DNA of 64,000 nt from the NCBI GenBank assembly GCA_905221605.1, contig CAJNDS010002279.1, positions 67,001-131,000 of the forward strand. Direction: 5' to 3'. The notes beneath the pieces were generated by a model. The model was not told the DNA's origin. It was given only the letters and a program-made list of their open reading frames with translations, and did no database searches. A program made the position numbers and the translations under genes. This document shows positions 36,181-46,137 of this stretch, in pieces (the first letter of the stretch is position 1; each line of letters opens with the position of its first letter). Source of the stretch: Symbiodinium natans (lineage: Eukaryota > Sar > Dinophyceae > Suessiales > Symbiodiniaceae).

Positions 36181-36979
36181 AGAAGCCCTAAACCCTAAAC
36201 CCTAAACACAAGAAATAAGATATATCCTGTAGTGGACCCCGGACGCCCTCCCACTGCTGCTAAGATGCCGTGGCCACGAGCCCCTCGCATGTGGAATTCG
36301 CTGGATGCCCAGATGGCTCTGTAGTGTAGTGTTTAGGGTTTAGGGTTGAGGGTTGAGGATTGAGGGTTTAGGGTTTAGGGTTTAGGGTTCAGGGGCTCAA
36401 GGCACCACAGGGCTTGGTGAGGTTGAATGAAGTGAGGTTATATCCCCCATACGAGAGGAGTGGCTTAATAGGCAAGTAGAAGGGTTGGGTCCCTTAGTGT
36501 CGGCCCTTAAGGGGACTCCTTGTATACCCCTTATATACCCTAGAAGACCAAGGGGCTTTCAAAGAAGGTAAGGACCGTATTGAGGGACCATGTAGTATAT
36601 GCCCTTAGATTAGGGTTTCTTCGGATTTCGGGTTACGAGCATGGACGGCAACTGGCTCCTGAGTTTGTTTTGCCTGCATCCCAAGTAAAGCCAACAGCCC
36701 AAGAAGCCTAAACGCAAAATCTCTAAACCCCTACATAACCCGAAAGCCCCGTACCAAAACAACAGTCTAACACATCCTGCAGGACAAACAGCACCCCCCA
36801 AAGCAATACACAACCCTAACAGAAAGCACAAATCCGAAAAGAAACCTTGCAAGCCCCGAAGAATCTCAGAACCAATCGCCTCCCCGAGAGATCTATATTG
36901 CTGAGGCGCGGAAACTTGCGGCACGTGGAGCAGTTGCGGCCTTGTCATCCCTTGTTCGGCCTTAATGTTGATGGGGTTG

Positions 36980-36985
36980 AGAGAG

Positions 36986-37016
<31 letters not shown>
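36980..37016. repeat. (GA)n microsatellite
   Basis: About 17 GA repeats, then GACAGAGA variants to 37060. The long frames on both strands (SLSL or RERE runs) come from this. A GGA trinucleotide tract of the same kind lies at 35390-35430. Confidence 0.9.
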
Positions 37017-37022
<6 letters not shown>

Positions 37023-37578
37023 CGGAGAAGGAGGCAGAGACAGAGACAGAGAAGGGAGAGAAATGCAAAAAAGAGAGCATGGGATTCATAGGGTTTACAG
37101 GGTGTAAATTTAAGCGATAGGGTAAAGGGCTGAAAGAAAGGAATCTCGCTTAGTGTTTTCGGGTTCAGGCCGAGACCCTTGTGAAGACATCAGGCCGGAT
37201 GTTGCCCATGTGGGTTTGAAAGCGTTGAAACTGGGATCAAGGAAGCCTAAACCAAAAGCCCTGAACCCTAAATGCTCAAACATAAGGATTGCCTTGGGTC
37301 CTGAATCCTATCAGCGGCCAAATGCGCGGGCCTGGTGGCAGTTGGCAAGCAGGCCCACCAGGGCAGTCCGAACCTAACAGCTGATGGTATATTTCCATAC
37401 AATCAGAAGTAGAGTTCAGGATTTGAGCCTCGAGTGTTCTTTCCCAACACCCTCAAACTCACCCAAAGCACCCTACATCCGTCCTAAACCCTAAACCCTC
37501 AACCCGAAACCCTAAACCCTAGCGCCCTTCGCATGCCGATCCTTCAGTCGAGGAGTTCTGCGGGGGGTGTCGGGGTGG

Positions 37579-37609
<31 letters not shown>

Positions 37610-37810
37610 GGGGGTTTTCTAAGTTAGGGTCCAGTTCAGGGTTTCGTTTCAAGACCCTCCATAAGGGAATATAAGGGGCCGTATTGGAGAGTATAATTCA
37701 GGGAAACCCTAAACCCTAAACCCTAAACCCTAAACCCTAAACCCTAAACCCTAAACCCTAAACCCTAAACCCCCTTGAAACCCTAAACCTTATTTGGCTA
37801 CGACCTTCAG

Positions 37811-37906
37811 GGTACGAGTCTTCGTCCCGTGAGACCAAGGTCCTGCTGAAGAACGACCCCGTTGGCTCCAGTTCTGACAGCTTGGCGCCCAACTCGTGCC
37901 GTCAGG
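37811..37906 (+). CDS. GH3 family beta-glucosidase-like exon (LLKND segment)
   Basis: This exon follows the acceptor CGACCTTCAG and reads YESSSRETKVLLKNDPVGSS, then SDSLAPNSCRQ. R-E-T-x-V-L-L-K-N-D is the family 3 glycoside hydrolase motif (A-R-E-x-x-V-L-L-K-N) just before the second domain; such enzymes hydrolyse terminal beta-glucosides or related sugars. The exon ends at CAGG|GTTTAGGG, so the donor is the first unit of the telomeric array at 37906-38035. It ends in phase 1; the next exon starts with CA, completing a GCA (Ala) codon and giving Q-A-P-G-K-K, the order expected for the family. The usual LPL after LLKN is not evident. Confidence 0.65.
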
Positions 37907-38035
37907 GTTTAGGGTTTAGGGTTTAGGGTTTAGGGTTTAGGGTTTAGGGTTTAGGGTTTAGGGTTTAGGGTTTAGGGCTCAGGGTTTAGGGCTCAGGCTT
38001 TAGGGCTTAGGGCTTAGGGTTTAAGGTTAAGGCTT
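37906..38035 (+). repeat. Telomeric array at the 5' end of a GH3 intron
   Basis: About 17 units, the first ten perfect. It begins at the splice donor of the LLKND exon. The same intron ends with CCCTAAA units (38555-38600), complementary to this array. Confidence 0.85.
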
Positions 38036-38123
38036 GGTTGCCCCGTGGTACCCTTTTCCCCTGTTTTAGGCTTGCAAGGTTCCCCTGATACAGAAACCAA
38101 CCCCGCCAAAAAGGGGTGCCCTT

Positions 38124-38247
38124 CTACAGGGTGGGGCCCCCTTACTATACTAACTGTAGTTAAGGGACTTATAACCTAACTTAGGGTCCTTATAACCCAA
38201 TTTAGGGCCCCTATAACTCTAATTATAACTAGGGGGCCACCCTGTAG
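38124..38247. repeat. MITE-like palindromic repeat, family G
   Basis: Begins CTACAGGGTGGGGCCCCCTT and ends GGGGGCCACCCTGTAG. The reverse complement of almost the whole element recurs at 41553-41678. It lies inside the GH3 intron 37907-38664. Confidence 0.85.
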
Positions 38248-38664
38248 GCTAGCAAAGCCTTTTTGTAGATTTCATTGTGGCCTAGCCCTAAACCCTAAAC
38301 CTAATCATCGCCCGTGGGAAGCTCCACCCTGGTTACTTTCAGGATACGCAGGGGTGCCTGGAACTTCGAGCCTCAACCCTACTTGGAAGCGCTTTGGACT
38401 TCTTAAGTAGGGTTAGTAAGGGTGAGATTGTGGAGATTATTATAGGGCTTCCAGGGGATATACTAAGCAGGCTGAGGTAAGTAGGGTTTGTAAGGGTGAG
38501 ATATGGAGATTATAATTAGGGTTTCTAGGGGACACCAAGCAGCCTTACTAAGTCAAACCCCTAAACCCTAAACCCTAAACCCTAAACCCTAAGAGCTTCT
38601 AAGTAAGGGCCCCCCCCCCCCCCAACTCGAAGCCCTAAGCGAGGCCAGCCTGTCCTCCCCATAG

Positions 38665-38705
38665 CACCCGGCAAGAAGATCGCCCTCCTCGGGGGAGCCG
38701 CGCGC
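38665..38705 (+). CDS. GH3 family exon (GKKIALLG segment)
   Basis: The segment follows the acceptor TCCTCCCCATAG and reads PGKKIALLGGAAR, matching the P-G-K-K-I-A-(L/V)-(L/I)-G-P strand that opens the C-terminal domain of family 3 glycoside hydrolases. It joins the LLKND exon in frame. The donor may be a GC within GCCGCGCGCTGAG, since an in-frame TGA follows at 38706. It is flanked by CCCTAAA (38555-38600) and TTTAGGG (38714-38806). Confidence 0.6.
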
Positions 38706-39064
38706 TGAGAATTAGGTTTAGGGTTTAGGGTTTAGGGTTTAGGGTTTAGGGTTTAGGGTTTAGGGTTTAGGGTTTAGGGTTTAGGGTTTAGGGTTTAGGG
38801 TTTAGCTGCAGACGGGCCAAAACGGCTCCAGCAGAATTCTTTTGAGATGCTCAAGCTTGTGATCCTAAACCCTAACCCCTAAACCCTCAAGAGGCTTAAG
38901 GCAGCCTTGGAATCCAAACCCTTAAGAAGCAACCGTGGAAGCTGCTAGCCCTCTCCTGTGCTTCTCGGAACGCTGATTCTACAACAAGTCTCAAAGACCT
39001 AAGCCCTGAAATCCCAAAACCCCAACCCCCCCCCCCACCCCCCGCCCCCCGAACTTGCCACCAA

Positions 39065-39190
39065 ACAAACCCCAGACCCTAAACCCTAAACCCTAAACCC
39101 CAAACCCCAAACCCTAAACCCTAAACCCTAAACCCTAAACCCTAAACCCTAAACCCTAAACCCTAAACCCTAAACCCTAAACCCAAACCA
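39065..39190 (-). repeat. Interstitial telomeric array (CCCTAAA)n
   Basis: Fifteen units, ten perfect in tandem. Left cap of the island 39200-39280, which has a weakly coding + frame (CGWKPDAHQEMKVGAAP). Confidence 0.9.
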
Positions 39191-40066
39191 AACCCCAAGG
39201 CGTGCGGGTGGAAACCGGATGCGCACCAGGAGATGAAGGTGGGGGCTGCGCCAGCCTCTTCTAGTCTGGGACTTCAGGGTTTAGCAGTTTTTATTAGGGT
39301 TGTTTTTTTTGTTGTTTTTGGTTTTGTGTTTTTCTTGGGTTTAGGGCTTGGGCTGTTAGGGTTTATAAGCCCCAAATTCTAAACCCCGGTTTTTGTCAGG
39401 GTTTTGTGCGGTTTAGGGTTTCTAGGGTTGAGGGCTTGGGGTTTCACATCTCATACTTTTGGGGTGCTTTTGAGGTTTGGGGTTTTGTAGCGCCTGGGGC
39501 TTTAGGGTTTTTGGGTTTCTGGCATTTGTGCATTTATTGGGGTTTCTTAGATTTCTTAGAGGTTCAGTACCCCCCCCCCCCCCCCCCTCAAAGACCCACC
39601 CAACCCCGTCATGAGTTTCCCAAAGAGGCCTTATAGGCCACATGGGGGATTTTCAGAGAAGTTCGCGGTATTGATCTGTTTTGGGTCTCCTCTAATACGG
39701 ATTTTTGGGGTGAAGTGGGGAATGCCCAAAAGATCCAGATGCTGATGCCACAAGGCCCACGTTCCGCAATGTCGCGAACCTGCTGATTGGCAGTTTTCTC
39801 AAACCTAAACCCTAAACCCTAAACCCTAAGCTGTGGGGGTCGGGCAGAATTATCGCCTGGTGCAGTGAACAGTGTGTGTATGTGTGACCAGGACCCATCG
39901 TTGGCACCCTTTTACTCCAAGGCTACTCTTGAGTCTAGGCGTGCTGTTGTGCAACCTTGCAAGTCCGAAGCCAAAATTAAGCCCTACTGCAAGCCCTGCT
40001 TTAAGAAACCCTAAACCCTAAACCCTAAACCCTAAACCCTAAACCCTAAACCCTGTTTTTTCGTAG

Positions 40067-40215
40067 GTTATCCTCCCTTGATGCTGTGGCAGAGGGCACT
40101 GCAAGCCGTGCTGGCAGGCCACAGAAGTGGACCTGGAGCTGTCTTTGTCCAGTCGGAATCCGTCGACGAACTGGAAGACATGCTGCACGAGCTTCACGAC
40201 GCAGTGGAGGACTAG
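40067..40215 (+). CDS. Possible host exon (unidentified)
   Basis: Follows a strong acceptor (TTTTTTCGTAG) behind a CCCTAAA array. One frame reads LMLWQRALQAVLAGHRSGPG, then AVFVQSESVDELEDMLHELH, then DAVED, with strongly coding-like composition and an amphipathic end. It stops at TAG directly before GTGG, so the exact donor is unclear. It lies between GH3 exons but I could not match it to that family. Confidence 0.45.
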
Positions 40216-40858
40216 GTGGCCAAGAAGATGTCTCACAAAGCATGACGCCACGGAGGTCGTCGCAGACACCCGTACTGCCAGCGCCTGCGCGTCTTCCGAG
40301 CTATACGGCTACGCAGCCCAGAGTTGCTTTTTCGTTGAAGCGCAGACAAGAGGTTCTTTCGCTTAAGAACCCTGAACCCTAAACTGAAAACTTTCGAAGA
40401 GTTCAATCCCCCCGAAGACTGAATACGCAAGAAGTAGTTCACCTCACTCTGCCTGCATTTAAGGGCTGGCGCCTTCTATCGTGATGCGCTGCCTGCGCGC
40501 TTCTCATCCAATCTTACAGATAGTGTAGGTGCAGTTGCTCTGATTGGCTCATGTTCGAATTTCGAATACGAAGGTACATCTTAGATGATGGAATCTGAAA
40601 GCAAGAGTCCAAAATGACCCTCATCTAGTCGAGATGCTTGGCTCTGCGGATGGGGTAGTTCTTATGTTATTGTAATTGACTGCGTGCCTGGGATGATTGA
40701 ACAGAGCTGAGCGAAGCAACGAGTCCGGACACAACCCTTGCCTTCTTCAGCGAGTACGAGAGTCGAAACCCCAAACCCCAAACCCCAAGCCCCAAACCCC
40801 AAACCCCAAACCCCAAACCCTAAACCCTAAACCCTAACCCCTAACCCCCCCCCCCCAG

Positions 40859-40965
40859 CTGCGGCAGTCGTGGACGGAAGCCTCCTACTACACCATCGGG
40901 GGAACCAGCCGAGCCGGGGACTCGACAGTCGGATCGTGCCTACGAGTTGCTTCAAGAACCCGCCC
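40859..40965 (+). CDS. Possible host exon (weak)
   Basis: Follows a C tract ending CCAG. One frame reads LRQSWTEASYYTIGGTSRAG then DSTVGSCLRVA. More than one frame is open, so this is a weak call. Position between GH3 exons would allow it to be part of that gene. Confidence 0.3.
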
Positions 40966-41552
40966 CCCCCCCCCCCTCAACCAGAAAAAAACAAGTCCTT
41001 CTCCCATTGTTGGGGCACTATAGGGGTAAACCCGAAGCCCTAAACCCTACACCCCTAACCCCTAAACCCTAAACCCTAAACCCTAAACCCTAAACCCTAA
41101 GCCCTACATCATTTCTTCATTTTCAGGGGCTCTTCAGCAAGTAGTAGGTGCGTTCATGGACCGCCATTGGGTCCCAGAGTATTGGTTTGCTTTCCCGAAG
41201 CCCTAAACCCTGAACCTTCCAGCCGAAGCTTTTCGGGCTTAGGGTTTTCTTGCAAAGGAATTTTCGAATCCCCCAAGCCATTTCTGTAGCAAGCCTCTCA
41301 GATACCTTCTCAAGATTCGTTCTGCGCCGCGCAGAACCCTTCTTATAAACTACCCATGAAGCTCCATAGTCATCGTCGCTCAGGGAACTGGGAGTCGGCA
41401 GCCCAAAGACCTAAACTACTAAACTCACCCTAAACCCTAAACCCTAAACCCTAAACCCTAAACCCTAAACCCTAAACCCTAAACCCTAAACCCCTAAACC
41501 CAAACCCCTCAGCCCCTAAACCGGCCCCAAAATCCCCTAAGCTCCTAAGCCC

Positions 41553-41678
41553 CTACAGGGTGGGGCCCCCTAGTTATAAGTAGAGTTATAGGGGCCCTAA
41601 ATTGGGTTATAAGGACCCTAAGTTAGGTTATAAGTCCCTTAACTACAGTTAGTATAGTAAGGGGGCCCCACCCTGTAA
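41553..41678. repeat. MITE-like palindromic repeat, family G (inverted copy)
   Basis: CTACAGGGTGGGGCCCCCTA ... AAGGGGGCCCCACCCTGTAAG. Read backwards it matches the copy at 38124-38247 nearly base for base, so the two are recent relatives 3.4 kb apart in opposite orientation. Confidence 0.85.
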
Positions 41679-42384
41679 GCCCCCCAAAGCCAGCCCGCAG
41701 CCTTGAAGCCAAAAGGTACTGTCGCCGGACATCGTGACGCTGGCAGAGGGACTGACTTGGACCCAGCTGTGAGGTTTCTGAGGCTAGTTACATGAGCCCC
41801 TCAATATGGTCCGTTACATTCGATAAGGGTTCTGATGTATGGGCCTTTGGGTTTTATAGGGTATATAAAGCTTATAAGGGGTCACATAAGGGTATATAGG
41901 GGGATCTCCCTTTAAGGGCCCATACGAAGGGATCTAAGGGACTATGTAACGATCCTAAGAGGGCTCGTGTCCAAGTGAGGAAGTAGCGACCACTCTTGGC
42001 TTCTGGGAAAGCTGAGATAAGAATAGTCATCGCGACATATTCGTCGTAATGGATCGTAGCAGATGACAAAAGGATACAAAAGGAAGAAGGGCTCCAAGGC
42101 AAATTTAGGGTGCAGCGCACAAGGCAACCACGTCCCGCGCATTGAAGCGCTGCTTCCGAGCCCCGAATCTCGAGCTTTCGAAAGGCAAGAGCTGCCAAAC
42201 AGTTCTCGTTCTAAAGGTCGAAAACCTATATTACCCCAAAACCCTAAAGCCTATATACCCTAAAACCCTAAAGCCCCCTAAACCCTACCCAGGAAGGCGG
42301 CCGGAGCCGACATAATCGTCAGCAGGGAGCCCCAAGCACTCCGGATTTCACGGGAAAGAGGGAGGGAGGGCAACCCTTTGATTG

Positions 42385-42535
42385 AAGCCCCTAAACCCCT
42401 AAACCCCTAAACCCCTAAACCCCTAAACCCCTAAACCCCTAAACCCCTAAACCCCTAAACCCCTAAACCCCTAAACCCCTAAACCCCTAAACCCCTAAAC
42501 CCTAAACCCTAAACCCTAAACCCTAACCCTACACA
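42385..42535 (-). repeat. Homogeneous CCCCTAAA array
   Basis: About 14 perfect 8-base CCCCTAAA units pass into CCCTAAA. One slipped unit has been amplified as a block, like CCCTGAA at 10760 and CCCTATAAA at 30250. Confidence 0.9.
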
Positions 42536-43714
42536 ACCTCAACCTCCATACCAAAACACACACCCACAAGACCCTCATGGGGAGCTTGCAGGGGCGCCCT
42601 AATCTGGGAAACCCCTGCACATTGCAAGCCTTAAATGCTCCTGCTGATTTCTATCTGTTCTATCGTATATACTGCTGATTTCTACCTGTTCTATCGTATA
42701 TAGTTATGTGTGCACATCATATACGGCATGATTTACGACCCCAACTCTGCACCCATCAAGAAGGCCCCGAGCACGAGCATGGACATTGCCTTCTGTAGTA
42801 GGGTCAAGAACCCTTGAATAAGGAGCCTACCTGATGCACCATATGTCATCATGGATTCTCAGTGTATGTATTCTGGCATCTTAGCACTTTCAACATGACG
42901 TAAGACATGCAGATATACCTATATATATATGTACACATACATGTATATATATATATATGTGTACACATTGTGTTGTTCATCCGAAATTCAATGTTCAATG
43001 GTGTATATCTTGTTGAATAAATTCAATATGTCACCCTACACTCCTTCTATGAAGTGTGCTGATTGAACATGGGGGTATGTGATATGTATATACTTCTCTC
43101 GCTAGATCCTCGGCATGTGGCAAGTATGCACTAGGCTCTTCAGACATGCTCCATTTAAAGTGGCTGGCTCCCAGCTTGGGACCATCGTCGTTGTTAGAAC
43201 CCTAAACCCTAAACCCTAAACCCTAAACCCTAAACCCGTTGTTAGCTGCATGGAGCCCCCGGAAGGCAACAACGACTTCATGACATCAGCGCGGGAAACG
43301 ATGTCAGGACTCGCTGTTCCACAAACCGGGTTGAGGTTTGAGTATGTCGGGTTCAGGGTTTAGGGTTTTGGGGTTTTGGGTTTAGGGTTTAGAGTTCAGG
43401 GTGGAAGTGCACCTCTGCAAAGCCGGGTTGAGTTTCGAGTGTTTATTAGGGTTTAGGATTTAGGGTTTAGAGTTTAGGGTTCAGGGTGGAAGGGCGAGCT
43501 TGGAGGCACTTGAGACCTCGTTCACAAAGGGTGGAAGTGCCACCTTTGCAAAGGCTGCCAGCATTTCCTGTTGTCCACAAGCTTCTGTCAAGGTGCTTTT
43601 CTTGAAGGTGCATGGGTAGTTCTACGTGGGGTTGTAAGAGTGCCCTAAATAAGGTTAAGACTTGATGTAATTGTACTACTTACCCTGTTTATCTCTAGGT
43701 TCAAACCAGATGTA

Positions 43715-43720
43715 ATTATA
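43715..43720. repeat. Left target site duplication ATTATA
   Basis: ATTATA directly left of the terminal repeat is repeated at 60999-61004 right of the element. Six-base duplications are the hallmark of Polinton/Maverick integrases. Confidence 0.8.
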
Positions 43721-44060
43721 GTTAGCAGAACCCTTGCCCATTTTGGGTAATAATACCACCAGTCAACCCATTAGACGATTATTCCTATACTCCCCCCTAC
43801 ACCTCACCAACTATATCACCACTACTACCCCATTACCATTTCCAGTATAGGAATAACCGATTACCTCATCCATATAAGAGGAATATTCCTATACTCCCTA
43901 CTACAATCCCGCAAATATTACCACTACTTCCCCATTACCAAGACCAGTATAGGAATAACCAATTACCCTATCCATATTCCCTAAGGTGGTATTATCATCC
44001 CAAAGTGGGCAAAGGTTCTCTCATAGATTTTGCTAGGTTTAGGGTTAAAGGTTGTAGCCA
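43721..44060 (+). repeat. Left terminal inverted repeat of the virus
   Basis: About 340 bp, starting GTTAGCAGAACCCTTGCCC. It matches the reverse complement of 60652-60990 with only a few differences. It is itself palindromic: the outer 36 bases (43725-43760) pair with 43985-44020. Between these lie two units of about 105 bp (43776-43880 and 43881-43985), each opening with ATTCCTATACTCC and closing with AGTATAGGAATAACC. The inner edge carries TTTAGGGTTAAAGG. Confidence 0.92.
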
Positions 44061-44332
44061 GGCAGGAACATCGAATGACTAGCCGCTGTGACTAGTCCGT
44101 AGACAAGCAAGATGGTTAGGACTTTCTAGGTTTATCAAGAGGCGCAGGGCGCAGGATGCAATGAACGCGGTTTCGGCCACATCTTCAGCGACATCCGCGC
44201 CACCAGGACAGGCTTTTCCTTTGCTTCTTGCAGGGTATTCACTCCTCTGTGCTTCCTCCCCATTCCTCGATTTCGTTTCAATATTTGCAGGGAACGCTGA
44301 TAGAGACAGTGTAGAGCCTTCGTGTAGCCAGC

Positions 44333-45184
44333 ATGGGCAACCGTTGCGCGAAGCGTGCCCCGGAGTCACAGAGCAATTGTGAAGCCTTGCCGATACAGCT
44401 GCCCAGCGTCAGTGCCCCGCTTTTGGAGACTGACCATGAGCTTCTTTGGCTAGATTTGCTTGAAGTCATGAACCAAGACGATATTGTAGGCTCCGTGCGG
44501 GAGCCGCCTCGCAGACAGGAAGGTCCCGTTTGTTGGTCGTTTGCTCTCGCTACAGCCCTGTAGTCAGCTGATGCCAGGGTCTACGGCCGGCAGCAGCAAG
44601 TGTCCAGTGCCATTGAAACTTGGCTTCAGGACAAGTTTGGAAGAAGCGGTCAGGGTATGGCTGATGTCCTCAAACAGATCTGTGATGGCGGGAAGCCGCA
44701 TTACTGCCGATATGCGGAACTCACCCAGCATTCGGCTGTCAGTGCGGCTTTGAAGGGCAACCCGCTTCCAAGAGTCGTGATCATCACAGTTCGAATGAGG
44801 GACCACCAGTGGATATTACTTTCATCCGGCAAGCCTGTGTCTGTCCAGGGTTTGAAGCTGTTGGACGACACGCTCGACAAATTCACAAACAAAGAGGAAG
44901 GGCATGCAATGGCGATCGTAGCCGAGTCGAAGACTTGCTGGGTGGTGAAGAACTCGTGGGGGTCCGACATATCCCACGGTGGCTACGTGTACATTCAGAA
45001 GTCCCAGGAACTGGATAAACTTCTCAAGGTCAAGTATTTCGATGTCCACTGGTTCATAAAGGACTTGCCAGCCGGCGAGAGGGAGGCGTTCAAGAAGGCC
45101 GGACAACAGGAGAGAGAGCGCTATGAGACTAGTGTCCGTGATCACCATGAGAAGCAGCTTTCACACCTTGACCTCGACATTTGA
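44333..45184 (+). CDS. Papain-like (C1 family) cysteine protease, broken by one in-frame TAG
   Basis: Cysteine protease fold with all three catalytic regions visible: GPVCWSFALATAL (Cys67), EEGHAMAIV (His191) and VVKNSWGSD (Asn207), in papain order and near-papain spacing. The frame is open from ATG 44333 to TGA 45182 except for a TAG at 44561-44563, ten codons after the catalytic Cys. The N-terminus MGNRCAKRA fits an N-myristoylation site (Gly2, Ala6) with a Cys5 that could be palmitoylated, so membrane attachment is plausible. It is clearly more GC-rich than the other viral genes and has no introns, although host exons here are under about 150 bp. Polintons normally carry an adenovirus-type (Ulp1-like) protease instead; this looks like a gene captured from a cell. 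Whether it is virion-related or cargo is unknown. Confidence 0.8.
44561..44563 (+). other. In-frame TAG in the protease gene
   Basis: The frame is the same before and after: ATAL-TAG-SADARVYGRQ. A nonsense change, an assembly error or readthrough are all possible. Confidence 0.8.
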
Positions 45185-45224
45185 TCAATCCATAAGGTCT
45201 CGAAAATTTACGATTTAAGCAAAC

Positions 45225-45864
45225 ATGGCTCAGTGCGTGCAGTATGCTGGGTCCTTTGCGGCACTTCAGTCTACGACCACAATATTTCCAGGAAGAGATG
45301 CTGTGAGACCATTTTTCTGGGCAAAGCTATGCCCGTGATGCCGACTAGGTTATTCCGGATAATCCAACTAGACCCTTTCACCTGCTCACAGAGACTGGTT
45401 ACTGGGCACAGCCTGGCAGTGTGGTGATATCTGAATGGTTTGTGGGACAACTCGCAGCATCTCTGTACCTACGCTCATTTTTTGAATTGGCTAGCGGAAT
45501 CAGCGCAGCGAGTGCGTACGAGAAACTGCTGGTGGAAGTGATTCCCTATAGATCAAGCCAGGCGTTAGCCTTTGCAGGGTTTTGGAGCGTGTACAGCCTA
45601 ATATCAGAACCCATTCAGTTTCAAGACTTCACACACTTTCGCAAAACCAAACCCGACGTAATGAAGATAACGACAACGACACAAGCCGAGATGCACATGT
45701 CGAAGCAATCCCAAACCCTACCCCTCAACCTCACTCCTCTCTCGCTCCCTTCCGCGCGAGGAATCAATGGACCTACCTGCAACTTCGAGCGCTACAATGT
45801 CACCGAGAAGACCTTGACCGACCTCTACACCAACCAGCGCCTTGGTTATTTTAAACACGTTTAA
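45225..45864 (+). CDS. Unrecognised viral or captured ORF, interrupted
   Basis: Not recognised. The likely start ATG 45225 reads MAQCVQYAGSFAALQSTTTI and onward to FFWAK. One base of frame slip near 45325 leads into SYARDAD, a TAG at 45346-45348, then VIPDNPTRPFHLLTETGYWA and an open frame to TAA at 45862. The frame 45421-45864 alone gives 147 codons, including SEWFVGQLAASLYLRSFFEL and a C-terminal NFERYNVTEKTLTDLYTNQR. Base composition lies between the GC-rich protease gene and the AT-rich viral genes. It follows the protease by about 40 bases on the same strand, so the two may be a cargo pair. Confidence 0.5.
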
Positions 45865-46137
45865 TGTTTAAAACTATACCAAAAACAACAAAAACAAAAT
45901 CCATCAAAAAGTAAACATCAAAATCTAGTTTCAGATATATGGTGTAGGGATTTTCGGGTTTTTTTGTTAAATATAAACAAATATTGATACATATAAAACA
46001 TACGAACACTCAACAAAACACAAACAAACGCAAGACAACACACACACACACACAAAATCAAGTTTGACAACTCAGGTGTAGTTTTTTTTCGGGTTCATTT
46101 TGTATTAAGTAGCAAAATGAAAACACACTTTTGTTAT
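45865..46137. other. AT-rich intergenic region
   Basis: Convergent gap between the + strand cargo pair and the - strand gene that ends at 46138. Contains A/C-rich runs (CAAAAACAAAATCC, an ACACACAC tract near 46040) and no convincing gene. Confidence 0.6.

Larger units (their letters stand above)
41000..43720. other. Host stretch left of the virus
   Basis: Holds CCCTAAA arrays (41035-41105, 41425-41510, 42385-42535, 43195-43238), a family G MITE (41553-41678), a family D MITE (41785-41957), TA microsatellites (42917-42960) and TTTAGGG units at 43350-43490. Islands at 42744-42800 (MIYDPNSAPIKKAPS) and 43237-43330 (CMEPPEGNNDFMTSARE) look weakly coding on the + strand. I would not call the overlapping frames at 41872-42263. 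Confidence 0.45.

Noticed and set aside
36610-37107. Minus-strand 159-codon frame and plus-strand 86-codon frame
   Set aside because: Both run through a GA microsatellite (SLSL or RERE repeats), and no coding signal exists outside it.
1-43000. CRISPR-like arrays from regularly spaced CCCTAAA tracts
   Set aside because: Tracts vary in length and orientation, spacing is irregular, and the repeat is the telomere unit; the context is eukaryotic.
44079-44369. Minus-strand 96-codon frame overlapping the left end of the virus
   Set aside because: It overlaps the start of the clear protease gene and has no recognisable motif.
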